From assembly GCF_011065895.1 (NCBI RefSeq), contig NZ_JAALCR010000029.1, positions 1 through 64,000 of the forward strand: a stretch of 64,000 nucleotides of DNA. Reading direction: 5' to 3'. Shown here one piece after another: positions 8,006-17,682 of this stretch (position 1 is its first letter; each line of letters starts with the position of its first letter). The notes under the pieces were generated by a model. It had not been told where the DNA came from. It searched no databases and was given only the letters and a program-made list of their open reading frames with translations. Source of the stretch: Paludisphaera rhizosphaerae (GTDB lineage Bacteria > Planctomycetota > Planctomycetia > Isosphaerales > Isosphaeraceae). The position numbers were made by a program, and so were the translations under genes.

Positions 8006-9760
8006 TCACGCAGGGGTCGACGGCTTCTTCTCAGGCGTGGGCGTCGTGGCCGCCGAGACGTCGTGCTGGGTGATCCGGAGAACCTCGTCGAGCGTGGTGA
8101 TCCCCTTGATCGCCTTGATGACGCCGTCTTCGAACAGTGTGCGCATCCCCTGCTTACGGGCCACCTTACGAATCGCCATCGTCGACTCGCCCTTGAACGC
8201 CATCTCGCGGACGGTGTTGGACATGAGCATCAACTCGTAGATGCCCAGACGACCCCGGTAGCCCTTCTTATTGCAGTTGGAGCATCCCTTCCCCTTCACG
8301 AAATTCGCCTTCTTCGCAAGCTCCGGACGCAAGCCGAGACTTGCCAAAACGTGGGCTGGGGGTTCGTAGCGCACCTTGCACTTGGGGCAGACCTTTCGCA
8401 CCAAGCGTTGAGCCAAGACTGCAAGCACGGAGCTGGCCACAAGGAAGGGCTGGATGCCCACGTCGACCAGACGTGTAATGGCGCTGGGCGCATCGTTCGT
8501 ATGCAATGTACTGAAAACCAAGTGTCCGGTCAGAGAGGCCTGGATAGCCGTCTCAGCGGTCTCCAAATCCCGAATTTCGCCCACCAGGAGGATGTTCGGG
8601 TTCTGCCGGAGCATGGCTCGAATGATGCGTGCAAAGGTCATTCCGATCTTCGCCTTGACCTCACATTGGTTCACACCAGGGAGGTAGTATTCCACGGGGT
8701 CCTCGGCCGTGATGATCTTCACGTCCGGGCGATTGAGCTCGTTAAGAGCCGCGTAGAGGGTCGTCGTCTTGCCGGACCCGGTGGGACCAGTGACCAGAAG
8801 GATGCCGTTGGGGCGACGAATCAGCTGCTTGAACTTGGCGTAGTCGTCATCCGAGAAACCCAGGTCTTGCAAGCTGACCTTGATGTTGTCGCGGTCGAGG
8901 ATACGCATGACCACGGACTGGCCATGCGTGGTTGGCAGAATGCTGACGCGAAGGTCGATGTCTTTACCGGCGACGAGGATCTTGATTCGGCCGTCCTGAG
9001 GTCGACGTTTCTCGGCGATGTCGATCTGCCCCATGATTTTGAGGCGGCTCACCATCGCACCGAGCAGACGCCGGGGGGCGGAATCCCGCTCCATCAGGAC
9101 GCCGTCGATCCGATATCGGATCCGAACCCGTTCGGCGAACGGTTCGATATGGATGTCCGAGGCTCGGTTGCGGACGGCCTCTTCAATAATGAGGTGAACC
9201 AGGCGAATGACCGGGGCGTCGCCGTCCTCCAGCGTGTTCGTCCGGGATGTACCGCCGCCGCCGCCGGTATCATCCATGTAATCCATCTGGGTGTCTGTGA
9301 ACTCGGTGAGCATCGAGTCGACGGACTCGGTCTCGCCGGTTGCAGCACCATAGTATTTATTGATGGCCTCGATGATCGCCTCGCGGGGCGCGAGGGCCAC
9401 CTCGATCTCACGGTTCAGCACGAACCGCAGCTTCTCGATCGTCTCGAAACCCATCGGATCGTGCATGATGACGCGGATGGAGCCATTGCCCTCCTCCATC
9501 GGCATCACGATGTTTTCGCGGGCGAGCGACTCGGGGACCTTGCCGATCACGGACGCGGGGATCTCGACCTCGCGCAGTTCGACGTAGGGGAGTCCGTGTT
9601 GTTCGGCCTTGGCCTTGGTAACGTCGGTGGCGTCGGCGTAGCCCAGCTTGACCAGGGCGTCCTCGACTTCGCCGCCGGAGCGTTGCGCCTCCTTGAGCTG
9701 GTCGGGGCCGATCACGCCGCGTCGAATGAGGATCTCCGTCCAGTCCCGACTCTTGGCCAT
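8006..9760 (-). CDS. PilB/GspE-type assembly ATPase (second copy)
   Basis: 584 residues from the ATG at 9760, chosen because GGGAG precedes it by about 10 bases and because MAKSRDWTEILIRRGVI begins a standard MshEN domain; the open frame extends 33 codons further upstream in low-complexity sequence. Walker A is GPTGSGKTTT, the Walker B region ILVGEIRDLETAE, and the His box ends TLHTND. The zinc tetracysteine is CPKC plus CSNC. A glycine-rich insert (DDTGGGGG) sits between the N-terminal domain and the ATPase core. It is the first gene of the minus-strand pilus cluster and is clearly paralogous to the 4557-6272 gene. Confidence 0.92.
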   Translation of the reverse strand: MAKSRDWTEILIRRGVIGPDQLKEAQRSGGEVEDALVKLGYADATDVTKAKAEQHGLPYVELREVEIPASVIGKVPESLARENIVMPMEEGNGSIRVIMHDPMGFETIEKLRFVLNREIEVALAPREAIIEAINKYYGAATGETESVDSMLTEFTDTQMDYMDDTGGGGGTSRTNTLEDGDAPVIRLVHLIIEEAVRNRASDIHIEPFAERVRIRYRIDGVLMERDSAPRRLLGAMVSRLKIMGQIDIAEKRRPQDGRIKILVAGKDIDLRVSILPTTHGQSVVMRILDRDNIKVSLQDLGFSDDDYAKFKQLIRRPNGILLVTGPTGSGKTTTLYAALNELNRPDVKIITAEDPVEYYLPGVNQCEVKAKIGMTFARIIRAMLRQNPNILLVGEIRDLETAETAIQASLTGHLVFSTLHTNDAPSAITRLVDVGIQPFLVASSVLAVLAQRLVRKVCPKCKVRYEPPAHVLASLGLRPELAKKANFVKGKGCSNCNKKGYRGRLGIYELMLMSNTVREMAFKGESTMAIRKVARKQGMRTLFEDGVIKAIKGITTLDEVLRITQHDVSAATTPTPEKKPSTPA

Positions 9761-10207
9761 GACGTCGTAACTCCCAAGAGAGATGCCAGGGGGGGCCGGT
9801 CCGCAGCCAGCGGCCGGCGCGGAAGGCGCGAGTCGCGACGGCGACCGGTGAGCGATCACCGCGGGCCTGGCGTCGTCGCCGCAGTAATATGGCGTTGAAC
9901 GAGGTGCGAATACAATGACTGTGAGGCGACGGCCGCGAACCGTTCTGGTCGCCCCGTCCTGCGAAGATGCGAAGGGAATGAGGCCGAGGCGTTTCCCTGC
10001 CTTCGAAGCTAACAGACCGAATTCCCTCCATCAAGCGATTCCGATGGAATTCAAAGGACTTAGGTAACGGTCCCCCGGTTGATTCCGATCGGTCCTGCGG
10101 CTTGACTTCGGGGTGCTGGACTACGACTCTAGTTCTCGAAGACGTCGACTCGGTGGAATTCGCCAACACGCCGCGTCGAGGAACGACTCCCTACCGGAGA
10201 CCCACCC
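9761..10207. promoter_or_regulatory. Divergent intergenic region
   Basis: 447 bases separate the pilus cluster (minus strand) from the sugar dehydrogenase gene (plus strand), so promoters for both must lie here. No convincing -35/-10 pair was found: a TTGACT at 10102 lacks a good partner. I see no gene in it. Confidence 0.4.
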
Positions 10208-11461
10208 TTGCATCGACTCACCGAAGCCTCCGGGCGCCGGCAGCGCATCCGGAGGACCCTTCTGACGGCCTGCCTCGCCTTCGCGCCGGCGGTCGTCCTC
10301 GGCCAGGCCGTCGCGCCGGTTCAGGTTGCGACGCCGGTCGCCTACCCCAACCTCCGCTTCGACCGCCCGGTCGCCCTCGCCTATCCGAAAGAGGATCCCA
10401 GCCGATACTACATCGCGGAGCAGCACCAGGCGAAGATCTGGTCGTTCCCTGCGAGTCCGCGGGACACCTCTGAGAAGAAGTTGTTCCTCCAACTCTCCGC
10501 CCCGATTAATCGCGGCAACGAAGAAGGGCTCCTCGGCCTGACCTTCCACCCCAAGTTTAAGGAAAACGGCCAGTTCTTCGTTTACTATTCAGCGAAGGAC
10601 GCCGACCGTCGCTCGGTGGTCTCGCGATTCACCGTTTCCTCGGACGACCCCACGAAGGCGGATCCGACGAGCGAGAAGCGGATCTGGGTGTCCGACGTCG
10701 ACCGGTGGGAGAACCACAACGGCGGGACGATCCTCTTCGGCCCTGACGGCTATCTGTATATCACGCTCGGCGACGGCGGCGCGGGCGGGGATCCGCTCTC
10801 GACCGGCCAGAACCCAAAGGACTGGTTCGGTTCGATCCTGCGGATCGACGTCGATCATCCGGGAGAGGGCAAAGCTTACGGGATCCCTTCTGACAATCCG
10901 GCCGTTCGTTCCAAGACCCATGGCCACTGGGCTCCGGAAGTCTACGCGATCGGCCTGCGAAACGTCTGGAAGTTCAGCTTCGACCGCCAGACGGGCGACC
11001 TCTGGGCCGGGGACGTCGGCCAGAACCTCTATGAGATGATCCACAAGATCGACAACGGCGGCAACTACGGCTGGAGCATCCGCGAGGCGTTCCACCCGTT
11101 TGAACCGCATCGCCGGCAGAAGGCCGACCCGGCTTCCGAGATCAAGCCTCCTCTGGCTGAGTACCCCCACAAGCCGACGGCGGATCGTCCCGACAGCGGG
11201 CTCAGCATCACGGGCGGATACGTCTACCGCGGGTCGGCCATCCCCGAGTTGAAGGGGTGGTATGTTTACGGCGACTACGACTCGGGCCGGATCTGGGCTT
11301 TGAAGTCCGAAAACGGCAAGAGCGTCGTAAACACAGAGATTCTCAAGATTGTGCCTGGTTCCAAGCTCAATATCACCTCGTTCGACGAAACGCCCGACGG
11401 CGAACTGCTGATCCTGGCCTTCGACGGACGGATCCACGAGCTGACGCCGGCCTCGAAGTAA
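10208..11461 (+). CDS. PQQ-dependent sugar dehydrogenase (glucose/sorbosone dehydrogenase family), exported
   Basis: 417 residues. The start is TTG, supported by GGAG 8 bases upstream. An N-terminal signal peptide (RRTLLTACLAFAPAVVLGQA) directs export. The body is the six-bladed propeller of the GSDH family: NRGNEEGLLGLTFHP near residues 100-115, the calcium/PQQ region HNGGTILFGPDGYLYITLGD, GLRNVWKFSFD, and NGGNYGWSIRE. Family members oxidise sugars or related alcohols in the periplasm with PQQ; many homologues have no proven substrate. Planctomycetes often carry several copies. A UxaA-family gene follows 73 bases downstream and may be co-transcribed, which would fit sugar-acid catabolism. 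Confidence 0.85.
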   Translation: MHRLTEASGRRQRIRRTLLTACLAFAPAVVLGQAVAPVQVATPVAYPNLRFDRPVALAYPKEDPSRYYIAEQHQAKIWSFPASPRDTSEKKLFLQLSAPINRGNEEGLLGLTFHPKFKENGQFFVYYSAKDADRRSVVSRFTVSSDDPTKADPTSEKRIWVSDVDRWENHNGGTILFGPDGYLYITLGDGGAGGDPLSTGQNPKDWFGSILRIDVDHPGEGKAYGIPSDNPAVRSKTHGHWAPEVYAIGLRNVWKFSFDRQTGDLWAGDVGQNLYEMIHKIDNGGNYGWSIREAFHPFEPHRRQKADPASEIKPPLAEYPHKPTADRPDSGLSITGGYVYRGSAIPELKGWYVYGDYDSGRIWALKSENGKSVVNTEILKIVPGSKLNITSFDETPDGELLILAFDGRIHELTPASK

Positions 11462-11534
11462 CGACGGCGGCGCGGGTCGCCGGCGGGCGGCCCGCGCTCT
11501 CCTTCCCCCCAACGCCCGAGAGGAAGCGCGTCCC

Positions 11535-13094
11535 ATGGCGACCGCAACGACCATGCCCCGGGCCGTCCTCCTCCGACGGGACGACGACGTGGCGGTCGCC
11601 TCCGCCCCGATCCCAGCAGGGGCGGAGATCAAGGTGGAGGGCGTGGCCCTGACGGCCCTCGATCCGATCGGACTGGGTCATAAGATCGCAGTTCACGACC
11701 TGCAGAAGGGCTCGCCAGTCCGCAAGTATGGCCAGGTGATCGGTTTCGCCTCGGAACGGATCGCGGCGGGGTCGTGCGTCCACGTCCACAACCTCCGAGC
11801 CGAGTTGTTTGAACGTGATTACGCCTTCGCTCAGGAGAGGAGCACGGAGCACCCTCTCGATCCGGCTCGCACGTTTCGAGGCTACCTCAGGCCCGACGGT
11901 CGCGTTGGAACTCGAAACTATATCGCGGTCGTCAGCACGGTGAATTGCTCGGCCAGCACCTCGCGTTACATCTCGAACCGATTTCAGGACAGGGATTTCC
12001 GTCGATCGCACCCAAACGTCGACGGCGTCTTCGCGATCACTCACAAGGGAGGCTGCGGACTTCCTTTCGAGGGGAAGGACCACCAGATCCTGGAGCGTGT
12101 GCTGGCCGGTTTCGTCCACCACCCCAACGTCGCGGCCTACGTCCTGGTTGGGCTGGGATGCGAAGGCGCTTACGCGGAACACCTCATCGAGAGCCATCAT
12201 CTCCGGCTGGCCGCCGGCTCGGATCGCACCGTCTCCCAAAAGCCACGCGTATTCACGATCCAGGACGAGGGAGGAGTGTCGCGGACCGTCGAGGCTGCGG
12301 TCAGGGCCGTCGAGGGGCTTCTGCCCACGGCCGACGCTTGCCGACGCACCGAGCAACCGGCGTCGAAGCTCTGCGTCGCGCTGGAATGCGGCGGCTCCGA
12401 CGGCAATTCGGGGGTGACGGCCAATCCGGCCCTCGGCGTCGCAGCCGACCTCGTGGTCGCTCAGGGGGGCTCGGCCGTTCTTGGCGAGACGACCGAGATC
12501 TACGGTGCCGAACACCTTCTAACCCGCCGCGCCGTCTCCGAAGAGGTCGGCCGAAAGCTCCTGGATCGGATCAAATGGTGGGAGTGGTACACGAAGGTCT
12601 TTGGCGCTGCGATCAACAACAATCCGTCACCGGGGAACAAAGCCGGCGGGCTGTCGACGATCTACGAGAAGTCGCTCGGCGCCCTGGCGAAGGCTGGCTC
12701 GACGCCGCTGGTCGCCGTGGTCGATTACGCTGAGCAGGTCCGAACGCCGGGACTGGTCTTCATGGATACGCCGGGTTACGATCCGGTCTGCACGACGGGT
12801 CTCGTCGCCGGCGGCGCGAACATCCTCGTCTTCACGACGGGCCGCGGGAGCGTCCTGGGACTTCGACCAACCCCTTGCATCAAGGTGGCGACCAACACCC
12901 CGATGTTCGAGAAGCTTCGCGACGATATGGACCTGGACGCCGGTACGATTCTGGACGGCGAGTCCGTCGAGGCCGTGGGCCGCCGGGTCTTCGACAGCAT
13001 CCTCGCCGTCGCCAGCGGCGAACCGACCCGTAGCGAGCGCGCGGGGATCGGCGAGGAAGAGTTCGCCCCCTGGACCATTGGGCCGACCCTCTAA
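11535..13094 (+). CDS. Altronate/galactarate dehydratase family protein (UxaA family)
   Basis: 519 residues with the full-length UxaA layout. An N-terminal SAF domain occupies about 1-90. The catalytic part contains GYLRPDGRVGTRNYI, THKGGCGLPFEG, LGCEGAY, CGGSDGNSGVTANPALG, and FMDTPGYDPVC. The Cys residues in these motifs probably serve metal or cluster binding. UxaA eliminates water from D-altronate to 2-keto-3-deoxygluconate in uronate degradation, and relatives act on galactarate. The exact sugar acid cannot be told from sequence. It follows the PQQ sugar dehydrogenase gene, and pectin esterases occur elsewhere in the window, so a role in uronate use is reasonable but inferred. Confidence 0.85.
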   Translation: MATATTMPRAVLLRRDDDVAVASAPIPAGAEIKVEGVALTALDPIGLGHKIAVHDLQKGSPVRKYGQVIGFASERIAAGSCVHVHNLRAELFERDYAFAQERSTEHPLDPARTFRGYLRPDGRVGTRNYIAVVSTVNCSASTSRYISNRFQDRDFRRSHPNVDGVFAITHKGGCGLPFEGKDHQILERVLAGFVHHPNVAAYVLVGLGCEGAYAEHLIESHHLRLAAGSDRTVSQKPRVFTIQDEGGVSRTVEAAVRAVEGLLPTADACRRTEQPASKLCVALECGGSDGNSGVTANPALGVAADLVVAQGGSAVLGETTEIYGAEHLLTRRAVSEEVGRKLLDRIKWWEWYTKVFGAAINNNPSPGNKAGGLSTIYEKSLGALAKAGSTPLVAVVDYAEQVRTPGLVFMDTPGYDPVCTTGLVAGGANILVFTTGRGSVLGLRPTPCIKVATNTPMFEKLRDDMDLDAGTILDGESVEAVGRRVFDSILAVASGEPTRSERAGIGEEEFAPWTIGPTL

Positions 13095-13114
13095 TTCGCA
13101 GCCGGGTTCGTGCC

Positions 13115-13888
13115 TCAGGCCCCAACCGCCGACGAAGCCCCCTTGGCCCGAAGGTACTCCACGATCACGACGTTGTTGCGCGCGATGGCCAAATCCAAAG
13201 CAGAGAAGGGCCGTGATGAGTCGCCGGCGTGAACCACGTCCACGCTCGCCCCCGATTCGACGAGGGCCTTCACCGCGTTCTCCTGCCCCTGGAAAGCGGC
13301 CGCCATCAAGGGAGTCAGCCCATCCGCCTTGGGCAGGTTGAGGTCGGCTCCATGTCGGGTGAGCATCCGGATCAGCGCAACGTCTCCGGTCGACGCTGCA
13401 TAGATGAGCAAGGTGAGCTGCTGTTGATCTGGTGGATCGGACGGCAGAGCGATAGGCGAATTCGGATCGGCTCCAGCCTCGAGCAAGAGCCTGCCGAGCG
13501 CGACGTGGCTGTGACGGAACGCAAAAGCCATGGCGGTGAGAGGAGGTTGGCCACACCTCGCGTCGACCGTTGCGCCATGTTCGATCAGAAGCCGCACCAG
13601 GGCTTCATTTCCATGGAGCGCCGCGGCATGGAGCGGCCTCATGCCACCCCGAGGATCCGGACGATCAACGTCCGCACCATTCTTGATCAGGAATTCGGCG
13701 ACATCGTCTCGACCTTTGACGAGTGCGAGCACAAGCGGCGGCGGCCCGTCACTCTGCGACCCATTGATATCGGCCCCATTCTCCAAGGCGGCCTTGGCGA
13801 GTGCGACGTCCCCATGCAACGCAGCGGCTAGAAGATCGTTGCCCTTTGAAGCCGGCTTCCGGCCGAACAACCAAGCCAATAGACCCAT
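13115..13888 (-). CDS. Ankyrin-repeat protein
   Basis: 257 residues from the ATG at 13888 (MGLLAWLFG); an in-frame start 31 codons upstream is less likely because the added sequence has no domain character. Six to seven ankyrin repeats are visible from about residue 20 to the end, with recurring units such as LLAAALHGD, LLIEHGATVDA, LLLEAGADPN and LTRHGADLNLP. Such repeats mediate protein-protein contacts and give no enzymatic hint. The short hydrophobic start may be a membrane anchor or simply a cap. It is convergent with the UxaA-family gene, 20 bases apart. Confidence 0.85.
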   Translation of the reverse strand: MGLLAWLFGRKPASKGNDLLAAALHGDVALAKAALENGADINGSQSDGPPPLVLALVKGRDDVAEFLIKNGADVDRPDPRGGMRPLHAAALHGNEALVRLLIEHGATVDARCGQPPLTAMAFAFRHSHVALGRLLLEAGADPNSPIALPSDPPDQQQLTLLIYAASTGDVALIRMLTRHGADLNLPKADGLTPLMAAAFQGQENAVKALVESGASVDVVHAGDSSRPFSALDLAIARNNVVIVEYLRAKGASSAVGA

Positions 13889-14139
13889 CGTGACCTCATT
13901 CAGTGCGTGCGAGGCGTCGATTTCGACGACGTGGCACACTCCGACTTTATCCGAAACTAATCGTTGACGCTTAATGGGCACGATATGATGATCTCAATCC
14001 TTCCGCAAGATCGATGCGTCGAAAGAGCGAGGCACGCGAAAACCTATCCGGTCGCGGATCATCACCGTAAGCTGAGAGGATGGGGCTCCGTCTCACCAAG
14101 GTAGTCCCCTCGTAACCCAGACGACGGACTGCCGCCGAC

Positions 14140-16257
14140 ATGAGCCATCGCGCCCGCCCATTTCGACCGCCCACAGGCTCTATCGACCCCCCTGCCCCCG
14201 ATCTCGGCCTCTTCCAGCGCAGCGGGTGGCCGCTGGTGATCCTGGCTGTCCTTGAGGTGCTCTGGCTGGGCTGGTTCCTGGTCGAGCCCTTGCCGAACGC
14301 CCCCACGAGCAATGGAACGATCCGTCGCGGCTTGCTGGCGCTGCACCTGCTTCCGGGGGTCGTTCCGGGAGTGACCTTCCGTGACTCCCTCCTAGGGAAG
14401 GCCCTGGGAGAGTTCAGCGATGCGGCCAACCTCCCGCAGCGGCTCCCTATAGTCGCGGCGGCCGGCCTGATCGTCCTGGCGGCCGTCGGCCTGGGCGACC
14501 TGATCCTGCGGCGTTGTCGGATGGACGATCGTTGCGGAGTCGCTGCCAGGCTGGCGATCGATTACATGCTGGGAACGGTCGTCCTCGGCCTGACGACCTT
14601 GATCGTCGGCCGCATCGGGATACCCGGAGCGTGGGTCGTGCGGCTAGCCCTCCTGACGGTGGGAGTCGCGGGGGCTTACGCCTCGAAATTCTGGTCGTGG
14701 ACGCGAGTTCGCCTGGACGCCGGAGCGTGGACAGCGCTCGCGGTGGTCGCGCCGTTTGCGCTGATGATGATCCTGGGCTCCATGCTGCCAGCGATTGATT
14801 TCGACGTCCTCGAATACCACCTGCAAGGACCGAAGGAGTATTACGAGGCTGGGCGAATCGCCTTCCTGCCGCATAACGTCTACACCAACATGCCTTTCGG
14901 CGTGGAGATGCTCCATCTCCTGGGTATGGAGGTCATGGGCGACTGGTGGTGGGGCGGCCTGACGGGACAGCTTCTCGTCGCGTTCTTCGGCCTCTGTGCG
15001 GCGATCCTGATCGCGTCGACGGCCAATCGCCTCGGAGGCTGGCGGGCCGGTTGCCTGGCAGGACTGATCTACCTGACGACCCCATGGATTTACCGCCTGG
15101 GCGTGATCGCCTACGTCGAAGGGCCGCTTTGCGGCTTCCAGGCCGCTCTCCTGTGGGCCTTCGTTCGTGGTCGGACGGAGCCAGAGCACTCGCCGTCGCG
15201 ATTGTGGGCGTTCCTCGGATTCCTGGCCGGCGGCGCGACGGCTTGCAAGTACACGGCCGTCCTGCCCTCGGTGATTCCGTTCGGCGTACTCAGTCTCGTC
15301 GACGCCTGGCGAGGGCGGTCGTTGCGGCCGGTCGTTGCGTTCGTCCTCGGCTGGTCGGTGGTGATGGGCCCCTGGATGATCAAGAACGTGATCGACACGG
15401 GGAATCCGGTTTATCCGCTAGCCTATCGAGTGTTCGGCGGTCGGGACTGGACCGAGGCCCGAGAGGCGCAATGGACCCGAGCCCACGGCCCACGGCCGGC
15501 CTCCTTCGAGCTGCTGCGGGCTTCCGTGGTGGATGTGGCTGGGAGGTCGGATTGGCAGTCGCCGCTCTACACCGCGTTCATTCCGCTGGTCCTGTTGAAT
15601 CCGAGGGCTCGCCGCATTGCCGGATGGCTCGGCCTTTACCTGGCGTGGATGTTTCTATCCTGGTGGATGTTGACGCATCGGCTTGACCGCTTCTGGCTGC
15701 CGATGCTCCCCGCCGCGGCGGTCCTGGCCGGCCTGGGGGCGGACTGGTCGAAATCGCTGGCGTGGCGGGTCGTCCGGGCTGGGGTTCTCACGTTGGGCGT
15801 CGCGACGAACCTCGTTTACAGCTCGACGGCCCTCTCAGGCCTTAACGAGTGGACGGGCGATCTGGAGGCGCTCCGAGCCGACATTCCCCATCGGCTCAAT
15901 GCCCCCCTGGCGAAGCTTGACGCCGAACTTCCATCCGACGCAAAGATCCTCCTTGTCGGCCAGGCGGCCGTCTACCACCTCAGACACTCGATTCTCTACA
16001 ACACCGTCTTCAATCCCGAGACCATCGAGACGATGGCCTCGGGGCGGACTGCGGAGGAGTTTCGCCAGGCGCTCCACGATCGACGGGTCTCGCACGTCTA
16101 CGTCGACTGGAAGGAGATCAATCGCCATCGCCATCCCGCGGGCTACGGCTTCACCGACTTCGTCACTCCCGATCGGTTCGCGGCCTGGGTCTCGGCGGGT
16201 GTTCTTTCTGGCCCGATCTCCGTCGGCATGGAGCAGGATCTCTACGAGGTCCGATGA
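14140..16257 (+). CDS. Polytopic membrane protein, glycosyltransferase family 39-like
   Basis: 705 residues with about 11-13 hydrophobic segments spread from residue 28 to about 560 and a soluble C-terminal part. An Asp-x-Glu pair near the end of the first large loop (IDFDVLEYHLQGPKEYY) resembles the metal/lipid-phosphate site of GT39/ArnT-like mannosyltransferases, which use polyprenyl-phosphate sugars to modify proteins or lipids on the outer face. Later loops hold GNPVYPL, a stretch common in these planctomycete proteins. The donor and acceptor cannot be inferred. It stands alone between an ankyrin gene and a convergent ceramidase-like gene. Confidence 0.65.
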   Translation: MSHRARPFRPPTGSIDPPAPDLGLFQRSGWPLVILAVLEVLWLGWFLVEPLPNAPTSNGTIRRGLLALHLLPGVVPGVTFRDSLLGKALGEFSDAANLPQRLPIVAAAGLIVLAAVGLGDLILRRCRMDDRCGVAARLAIDYMLGTVVLGLTTLIVGRIGIPGAWVVRLALLTVGVAGAYASKFWSWTRVRLDAGAWTALAVVAPFALMMILGSMLPAIDFDVLEYHLQGPKEYYEAGRIAFLPHNVYTNMPFGVEMLHLLGMEVMGDWWWGGLTGQLLVAFFGLCAAILIASTANRLGGWRAGCLAGLIYLTTPWIYRLGVIAYVEGPLCGFQAALLWAFVRGRTEPEHSPSRLWAFLGFLAGGATACKYTAVLPSVIPFGVLSLVDAWRGRSLRPVVAFVLGWSVVMGPWMIKNVIDTGNPVYPLAYRVFGGRDWTEAREAQWTRAHGPRPASFELLRASVVDVAGRSDWQSPLYTAFIPLVLLNPRARRIAGWLGLYLAWMFLSWWMLTHRLDRFWLPMLPAAAVLAGLGADWSKSLAWRVVRAGVLTLGVATNLVYSSTALSGLNEWTGDLEALRADIPHRLNAPLAKLDAELPSDAKILLVGQAAVYHLRHSILYNTVFNPETIETMASGRTAEEFRQALHDRRVSHVYVDWKEINRHRHPAGYGFTDFVTPDRFAAWVSAGVLSGPISVGMEQDLYEVR

Positions 16258-16272
16258 TCGAACTCGAGGCTC

Positions 16273-17586
16273 TCAGGGCTTCGTCGCCTCCTCGACCAGT
16301 TTGAGGGCGTTCTCAATAAGGATCTCGCCCGTCTCCTCCCCCAGCGACGTACGAGAGACGTAGTCATATCTCGAGAAGCTGTGAAAGTCGACGCGAGTGA
16401 GCATGTAACCGAAGGCGTCGTTCGTCAGACCGAAGAGGAGGTTGTGCTTCCCTCCCATCTTCCGCTTGAGATAGAAGCCGATGTTGGGGAGAGCCTCGCC
16501 CGGAATCGTCAGAATGCGGGCGTCGCCCAGAGTGACCAGGTTCAGACGCGCCGAAACCGTTCGGTCGGCGTTGCGGGGGTAGTCGAGCGGCGAACCGGCG
16601 ATCACCGCCCAGATCAGGTCGGACTCGACCGGAAACCGCACGACCCTTGAGGAGCAGGACAGGGCCGGATCGTCCTGCGCGGGGGCGTCGGCCACGATCC
16701 TGAGGGCCTCAGAGGCCATGAGCCGACCGATTCGCAGGCACTCGTCCCAGCTTCTCTCGTCGTGCCAGTAACCTCGAGCGGCGTCAGCGGCCTTATCGAG
16801 GAGCCGATTGTCGGCCGTGACCATGCCTCCCTGGGCACCGTTCATGAACACCGCGAGGCCCCCCGACTTCGCCTCGATCTCTTCACGGAGTGGACCGACG
16901 AGATCGGGGCTGAGCAGGCCCACGTCGTTGCCGAGGACCTCAGGGTGGATCGCGTAATTGACGAGGGTGGCGACCGTCTTACCGGTCGGGCTTGCGGCCC
17001 GAATCACGCTCATTCGGCGATCGTAGAGGTCGGGCGCATAGTAGTTGTAGGCAATCTTGCCCACGGCCTCGCCTGTGGCCACCTGAATTCGGACCGGCTC
17101 CAGGCGATCCAGCGCCTCGTTCAGAGCCTCGGCCGCCCGTTCGCAGACGAGATTCATGTAGGCGAGATCTCCGGTGTGCCCTCCCTTGCCGTCTGGAAAA
17201 GCGTAACAATCCGGCGCGCTGTGAGTGTGTGTCGATCCGATCAGAATTTTATCGGCGTCGATGCGAGGAACCTTGGCCCGGACCCGATCACCGAGAACGG
17301 AAGGAAAACCGAGGAGGTCGAGCGAGACCATGCCGACAGTCGTCGTCCCCTTCCGAAGAACGATGGCCCGCGCTGTAAGATCGCCTCGTTTCTCACGTAC
17401 GGGTCGAGTCGGACCCATACCACCGGAAACCGGCAAAAGCGGATCAGGGGTGATGACGCGGACACTGGCTCCTGCTAGGATCTCTGCCTGGGCCGTCCTC
17501 GCCGACATCGCGAGGAGGATCGCAGACCCGACGAACAGCGCGACGACGCGCGAAACGGCCTTGATAAAGCAGGGTTTGTTAGACAT
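16273..17586 (-). CDS. Neutral/alkaline non-lysosomal ceramidase N-terminal domain protein, exported
   Basis: 437 residues with a signal peptide (hydrophobic 12-28, cleavage near ARTAQA). The body matches the ceramidase N-terminal domain: AGASVRVITPDPLLPVSGG at the start, GSTHTHSAPDCY with the zinc-type His residues, and FMNGAQGGMV holding the region of the catalytic serine/acid pocket. True ceramidases are about 650-750 residues with a C-terminal Ig-like domain; this one lacks that domain, as do many planctomycete homologues whose substrates are unknown. Hydrolysis of an N-acyl lipid is possible but unproven. It is divergent from the HpnA-like gene with 96 bases between the chosen starts. 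Confidence 0.8.
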   Translation of the reverse strand: MSNKPCFIKAVSRVVALFVGSAILLAMSARTAQAEILAGASVRVITPDPLLPVSGGMGPTRPVREKRGDLTARAIVLRKGTTTVGMVSLDLLGFPSVLGDRVRAKVPRIDADKILIGSTHTHSAPDCYAFPDGKGGHTGDLAYMNLVCERAAEALNEALDRLEPVRIQVATGEAVGKIAYNYYAPDLYDRRMSVIRAASPTGKTVATLVNYAIHPEVLGNDVGLLSPDLVGPLREEIEAKSGGLAVFMNGAQGGMVTADNRLLDKAADAARGYWHDERSWDECLRIGRLMASEALRIVADAPAQDDPALSCSSRVVRFPVESDLIWAVIAGSPLDYPRNADRTVSARLNLVTLGDARILTIPGEALPNIGFYLKRKMGGKHNLLFGLTNDAFGYMLTRVDFHSFSRYDYVSRTSLGEETGEILIENALKLVEEATKP

Positions 17587-17682
17587 CTTGTCGCCTCGGA
17601 AGAGTGGTACATCAACGCTCGTCAGATGGGTGCGGTCGCGCCCATGCTACAAGCGAGGTGGCGTGAAAGGAATCGAGGGCTC

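Noticed and set aside
7823-9898. A 691-codon plus-strand open frame
   Set aside because: It is the antisense of the second PilB-type ATPase and has no domain-like sequence or ribosome binding site.
10102-10131. A sigma-70 promoter for the sugar dehydrogenase (TTGACT at 10102)
   Set aside because: No acceptable -10 hexamer occurs at 16-18 base spacing.
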